Source: Arcuatula senhousia
Lineage: Eukaryota; Mollusca; Bivalvia; Mytilida; Mytilidae
Assembly: GCA_963971305.1 (NCBI GenBank)
Contig: OZ020303.1
Span: forward strand, 41,280,106 to 41,344,105
DNA length: 64,000 nucleotides
Direction of reading: 5' to 3'
Shown here: positions 59,720-64,000 of the stretch, one piece after another
How positions within the stretch are numbered: position 1 is the stretch's first letter
Layout: every line of letters starts with the position of its first letter
Notes under the pieces: model-generated
The model's input: the letters and a program-made list of their open reading frames with translations, nothing else
What the model was told of the DNA's origin: nothing
Database searches by the model: none
Made by a program: the position numbers and the translations under genes

Positions 59720-60203
59720 ATGCGGGGCCCGGGTGGCGAATAGGCCCGCAGCAGAGCCTAGCCTGTCGTAAGAGGCGACTAAAGTTCTTGTGATTCTGAC
59801 GTCGGGTCAGTGCTCAGCCCACAGAGCGACCAAGTGTGTACCCTAGGTGGCTGAATAGGGTGGTCCTCGTCCGCAGGGGTTGTCAGGTCTATAATACAGA
59901 AACTCTGACCGCTTACCATAATGGATCAACGTGTGTGGAGATGCACGTAAAATACCCCTTTGTGGTATAGTAGTGCACCACATAGGCTAAATTTTCCGCT
60001 CTAACCCACCTCTCCCCTTTTCCTGTGGTTCTTCAAAATTACCGTTCCTTCGTTTTCGATCCCACTCCCATATTTCATTTATCATCATCATTTCATGTTC
60101 ATTTTATCCTTTTCATGGTAATCGCCTGTAAATGACCTATTTAGCGTTCAACGGTTGCACGGGCGTAAAACACCAAGTTGACCAACTCACTCACTCACTC
60201 ATT
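59720..60203 (+). repeat. ~480-bp dispersed repeat, copy 2
   Basis: Inverse of 317-795. Starts ATGCGGGGCCCGGGTGGCG and ends GGGCGTAAAACACCAAGTTG followed by CACTCACTCACTC. The CACT tail supports retroposition. Confidence 0.8.
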
Positions 60204-61390
60204 TTAAAAGCCTATACATTAACCATATTCATATTTAATTTTAATTAATATTTTTATATATTAATTGTTCAATGGAAATCCTGATGGTTAGGATATGTTG
60301 TTGGCTTAATGACGGTCTAGAGCAGAAGTTAAAATGATATATAAAATTAAAAATATATCTTTCATATGTTATTACTGAAGGTGACGATTAATAAATTCCA
60401 AGAAACGAGCCAATGATTTATTTGGCGGTTAAAGATGCGTATTAAGAAACACGGAAACAGAGTATGTCGTCAAACACAATAAAACAGCCAAAAAACCCTA
60501 ATATTTTGCCCGATCTCCTAAATTTAGAAAATGTGATAAACCATGACATAATGGTATAAACCATGACACTTTTCTGCTCCCTTTATCAAACCATGACAAA
60601 ATTTAAATTTGGTTAAAAAGCACAACTAAGCAGATTTAAAGTTAACACAGTAAACCTTTATCGTCATGTTCAATTCCTTCCATCTCTTTACACGATTTGA
60701 TACTAAACTAAAGGTATTTTTACATATTTTAGAAAAAAATCCCTTGTACAAACCATGACCTCCCTTTACCATACCATGACAAATTCCCTTTACCAAACAT
60801 TATACGATATTACACATTACTACCTGTGAAACCCCAGCTGTACTTAATAAGGGAGTAGTAAAATAGAATATGTTTATTAACTTTACTATTATTCTAGTCC
60901 GGTAATTTTTTTATTACTTTATTTACCCTTTCTGGTTTCTTTCCTTAATGAGAAACTCTGAATTACAAAGAACCAAAAAAAGTTTATTTGTTCTACTAAC
61001 AAAGGTTTAAAACATCTGAACTAACGCTATTTGATAGGTGAAAGAAGCTTTGGGTACATTATACAATAATAGCGTTTTTGTGAGGTCAATACAATCTTTT
61101 ATCGACTCAAGAAAAGATATATTGTCTGAGAACGAAGTCCGAGGTCAATATATTGTTTTTTTCTGAGTTTATAAAAACATGTATTGACTGAACTGTAAAA
61201 AGCTTTAACGGTTTCATTATGATATTTTTCGATTTTTCGAGACTGTGCTTGAGATTTTCAATATATTGTAAAAACTATTGCTTTTCTACTTTAAATGTAT
61301 CAATTTCAACTCTTACACTTAATCATAGCACAGTCATACTGTACGTTCTTATTTGTGTATAACCTAACAAGTTTTAAAATTCATTTAAAT
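60204..61390. other. No gene; cluster of ACCATGACA words
   Basis: AT-rich. AAACCATGACA or close variants occur about six times between 60535 and 60795 in one orientation, possibly subterminal repeats of an unrecognised element. Nothing else seen. Confidence 0.4.
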
Positions 61391-61392
61391 AA

Positions 61393-61985
61393 AGTTTATG
61401 TGGCCACAGATCCGGAATCAACAACGACAGTTTTCCTTTCGTTTACCAGCATTTTAACCAACCTGATCATTCCATTTCGTCTTTAAAAGTCAGAATTTTG
61501 AAAAAAATCTACCATCCTACAAATAATCCCACTTTTAGTACACCTTTCCGTAAAGAGAGAGAAGAATTCTGGATTCGACGACTGGGAACCGCACTACCTT
61601 ATGGCTGCAACGACAACATCGGAAGTGTAGGAAATTTATCTAGCCCTAGATGCAGTGATGTTAATGTGATGAATCTCTTTGAAAAAATGGAGAGACAGAA
61701 ACGCAGTCATGGACATCGAAAATACAACGCACCAAAGCTTTGCGATGTATCAATTAGTGGATTGCTTCCGTTAGTCCAAAAACCACTAGGGATTCATCAC
61801 ATTCGAACTAAACTGTATTCTATTCCCCTTTCTAAACTCAATACTTTGTACAAGGAATGTCTAGAAAATCCGGTCACTGACCCTAAGTCTAACTTTTATA
61901 GACTCACTGCTATCGTTCTTGATATCGGTTACAACCGCTTTTTCAAACCTGTTGGAGTTCCACACGAAAACAGTAGACAATCGTT
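61393..61985 (+). pseudogene. Naiad N-terminal endonuclease region, 5'-incomplete
   Basis: Frame is open from after a stop at 61390: LCGHRSGINNDSF, YQHFNQPDHSISSLKVRIL, then REEFWIRRLGTALPYGCNDN. GHRSxINN and E-WI-LGTxxPxGxND are the second half of the GIY-YIG fold as found in PLE endonucleases. The GIY and YIG strands themselves are not visible upstream. A long region after it (HHIRTKLYSIPLSKLNTLY, LTAIVLDIGYNRFFKP) connects to the linker. Confidence 0.75.
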
Positions 61986-62650
61986 CCTTTCTTTCACTTC
62001 CATTTTTAAACAAGGGGTTGGATGCTATTAATTTAGGAAATATTTTACACCACAAATCTGTTACGGAACATATTCCTCCTTACTTCAAAGATAAAAGCAT
62101 TCCCATTATCTCTTATTCCTACACTTCCACCATTACACCTAAGGTTTTCAACTATAAACAAGTGTTGCGGGATTTCCAAATCAATGACCTCAAAGCAAAA
62201 CCTCCAGACTGTACCTGTGAAAAGTCCCCATTCAAATATGGTCCCTCTGGCCACGTTACCACTGGTGACCTCAACATCTTGGAAAATGACTTACTTCGCG
62301 ATGTTTTGGCTAAAGGACCTAAATATCGTGAGCCAAGACGAATCAACTGGAGCTATAATTTCAAAAAAATTATGGAGTCAGTTGAGGACTATGCAAGAAA
62401 ATGGGCCAAAAAAGAACAGGAGAAAGAATGTGACGTTTTGTCAGAATGGGTAAAAGCTGTGAGGTCATTGGTTTTGAAAAGAATCAATTCTTTGAAATGC
62501 TCAATGAGCACTAAGGCAACATCCATTTTCAGCAACGCTGATGTTGCCAAACATTGTCCACCTTACATGACAAATATGTTGTTGTACCTGCAGACAAAGC
62601 ACCAAATAACATCATTTTTGTGTGCAAGAGACACTATATTGACTGTTTGA
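61919..62650 (+). pseudogene. Naiad CxC linker region
   Basis: Frame +2 relative to its neighbours. FLNKGLDAINLGNILHHKSV, PPDCTCEKSPFKYGPSGHV (the CxC motif is CTC at about residues 98-100), GDLNILENDLLRDVLAKGPK, WSYNFKKIMESVEDYARKWA. Enters by frameshift near 61980 and leaves near 62550, where the RT frame begins at LHDKYVVVPADKA. The final residues of this frame are out-of-frame RT. Confidence 0.82.
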
Positions 62651-63921
62651 CTGCTGAACTGGGGGTTGGTTGTACCAGCAACAGCACCACTTACAAGGCT
62701 ACAACACTGTCTAAGGAAGAAATCATTGACAATCACAAATCTGTCATTTCCTCCTTCGGCCTTTCTGTTGGTGGCAGTAATGATGACATTCCATCCCTGT
62801 ATTGGATTCCCAAATTACATAAAAATCCATACAAACAGCGCTTTATTCCAGGGTCATCCAAATGGTCAACTAAACCTCTTTCAGTTTTGTTGACTTCAAT
62901 ACTTACGGCAGTAAAATCCAGCCTCCAGAAATATTACGATTGTTGTTATTCTAGAAATGGTGTCAATCAAATGTGGATCCTGAAGAATTCTAAAGAACTC
63001 ATGGAGATTCTTAACTCTAAATCAGTTTCATCTTGTAACAGCATCAAAACATTCGATTTCTCCACACTTTACACTTCTACTCCACACGAACAACTGAAAA
63101 CGCGATTGGCACAGCTGATTAAACGCAGCTTTTTCAAAAAGAATGGAAAACGCAGGTACAAATTTCTTGTAGTCGATTATACCAAGACTTACTTTGTCAT
63201 TAATGAGTCTAAGAAAAAGAACAAATTTACAGAAGCCCAAATAATCGACATGCTCAACTTTCTTATTGACAACATATTTGTTCAGTTTGGTGGACGTGTT
63301 TTTCAGCAAACAATAGGGATTCCAATGGGCACTAATTGTGCACCTTTGCTTGCTGATTTGTTTCTTTATTCATATGAAGCAGACTTCTTGCAATGTCTTC
63401 TAGACAAAAAAGACCGTAGACTAGCTCTCTCTTTCAACCTCACGTTCCGTTATATTGATGATGTCCTTTCACTAAACAATTCTCGATTTGGTGACGTTCT
63501 CCATCTCATATATCCACAGGAGCTTGAGATAAAGGACACAACGGATTCTAGGAAGTCTGCTTCATATTTAGATTTACATCTCGAAATTGACTCTCAAGGA
63601 AGACTTTCAACAAGGCTCTATGAAAAACGTGATGACTTCAACTTTCCAATCGTCAACTTCCCCTTCTTGTGTAGCAACATTCCGTCAGCTCCAGCTTATG
63701 GAGTTTACGTATCTCAATTGATACGTTACTCCAGAGCGTGCGGGACTTACATCGATTTCCTTAGCAGAGCGACACGTCTGACACAAAAATTGCTCACACA
63801 GGGTTATGTTGCTCCTCGATTGCTGTCTTCACTCAAGAAATTTTACGGAAGACATCAAGCACTTGTAGACAAATATGGGATTTCGATCTCTCAGATGAGT
63901 GCAGATGTTGGTTTGTCATAG
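62554..63921 (+). CDS. Naiad reverse transcriptase, complete domain
   Basis: 455 codons. LHDKYVVVPADKAPNNIIFV (N-terminal RT box), [30 protein letters not shown] (motif A), [19 protein letters not shown] (motif B), [13 protein letters not shown] (motif C), [32 protein letters not shown], ending [15 protein letters not shown]. All catalytic aspartates are present. No in-frame UGA is seen, so no sign of the selenocysteine codons reported for some clam Naiads. As one frame it lacks a genuine start, since it normally follows the linker. Confidence 0.93.
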   Translation: MSTLHDKYVVVPADKAPNNIIFVCKRHYIDCLTAELGVGCTSNSTTYKATTLSKEEIIDNHKSVISSFGLSVGGSNDDIPSLYWIPKLHKNPYKQRFIPGSSKWSTKPLSVLLTSILTAVKSSLQKYYDCCYSRNGVNQMWILKNSKELMEILNSKSVSSCNSIKTFDFSTLYTSTPHEQLKTRLAQLIKRSFFKKNGKRRYKFLVVDYTKTYFVINESKKKNKFTEAQIIDMLNFLIDNIFVQFGGRVFQQTIGIPMGTNCAPLLADLFLYSYEADFLQCLLDKKDRRLALSFNLTFRYIDDVLSLNNSRFGDVLHLIYPQELEIKDTTDSRKSASYLDLHLEIDSQGRLSTRLYEKRDDFNFPIVNFPFLCSNIPSAPAYGVYVSQLIRYSRACGTYIDFLSRATRLTQKLLTQGYVAPRLLSSLKKFYGRHQALVDKYGISISQMSADVGLS

Positions 63922-64000
63922 GGTGTTGATTTGTCTTCCTTTACCGGATTTGACACACTGAATGGACTATTGGCAACGCGACGGGTGTGCTATAGCAAGC

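Larger units (their letters stand above)
61391..64000 (+). mobile_element. Naiad-type PLE, family 1, longest copy (copy G), runs off the window
   Basis: Order: C-terminal part of a GIY-YIG-like endonuclease, linker with CxC motif, complete reverse transcriptase, start of the family-1 3' region (to 64000). An N-terminal endonuclease plus CxC linker is the defining layout of the Naiad clade of Penelope-like elements. Two frameshifts (near 61980 and 62550) and a missing endonuclease N-terminus make it non-functional. Confidence 0.88.

Noticed and set aside
61391..63921. Possible selenocysteine (in-frame UGA) codons in the Naiad ORF
   Set aside because: Clam Naiads are reported to encode selenoproteins, but frame changes here are explained by two frameshifts and the RT frame has no internal TGA.

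Overview
The window looks like nuclear DNA of a bivalve mollusc, plausibly a mussel. This is inferred from the repeat content (Naiad-type Penelope-like retrotransposons, a DIRS element, tandem-core elements with GACGGACAG-type microsatellites and terminal hairpins) and from the one host gene. The DNA is AT-rich, intron-rich and crowded with transposons. No prokaryotic gene organisation is present.

Host gene. A single large gene on the minus strand fills the middle of the window. I assembled 28 coding exons from 46317 down to the stop codon at 16330-16332. All splice junctions are AG/GT and the joined reading frame closes exactly (about 1,267 codons plus stop). The product is a receptor-type protein tyrosine phosphatase. 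Outside the cell it has a fucolectin/F5-8-like (FTP) domain, an EGF-like cysteine-rich exon, a second galactose-binding-like domain and five more EGF-like exons. Then come one transmembrane helix, a catalytically complete phosphatase domain D1 and a degenerate D2. Extracellular exons all begin and end in phase 1. A further phase 1-1 exon (59182-59271) fits directly onto the first FTP exon. If it is real, the gene extends past 59 kb through a 12.9-kb intron that holds a DIRS retrotransposon and many repeats. The signal-peptide exon is not identified.

Mobile elements. (1) Two families of Naiad-type Penelope-like elements occur in about twenty copies or fragments on both strands. The most complete (61.4 kb to the window edge) has the C-terminal part of a GIY-YIG-like endonuclease, a CxC linker and a full reverse transcriptase, broken by two frameshifts. 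(2) A structurally complete DIRS1-type element lies at 46432-51735 with Gag, RT, RNase H, tyrosine recombinase, inverted terminal repeats and an internal complementary region; its frames are decayed. (3) A 3.8-kb element at 6584-10395 has 109-bp identical terminal inverted repeats and a 5-bp target duplication but no recognisable transposase. (4) A 2.0-kb Harbinger-like non-autonomous element lies at 52322-54330. (5) There is a LINE fragment at 5.6-6.6 kb. (6) Several MITE/foldback elements, several Helentron/HINE-like elements with 150-170 bp tandem cores, one tRNA-derived SINE and a ~480-bp dispersed repeat are also present.

Layout. 0-5.3 kb holds dispersed repeats; 5.6-10.4 kb the LINE fragment and the TIR element; 10.6-15.5 kb sparse repeats; 16.3-46.3 kb the phosphatase gene with transposon-filled introns; 46.4-51.7 kb DIRS; 52.3-55.4 kb nested Harbinger/HINE, SINE and Naiad; 57.2-60.2 kb inverted and dispersed repeats around the candidate upstream exon; 61.4-64 kb the longest Naiad copy. 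All functional statements come from reading translated motifs by eye; no database search was run.
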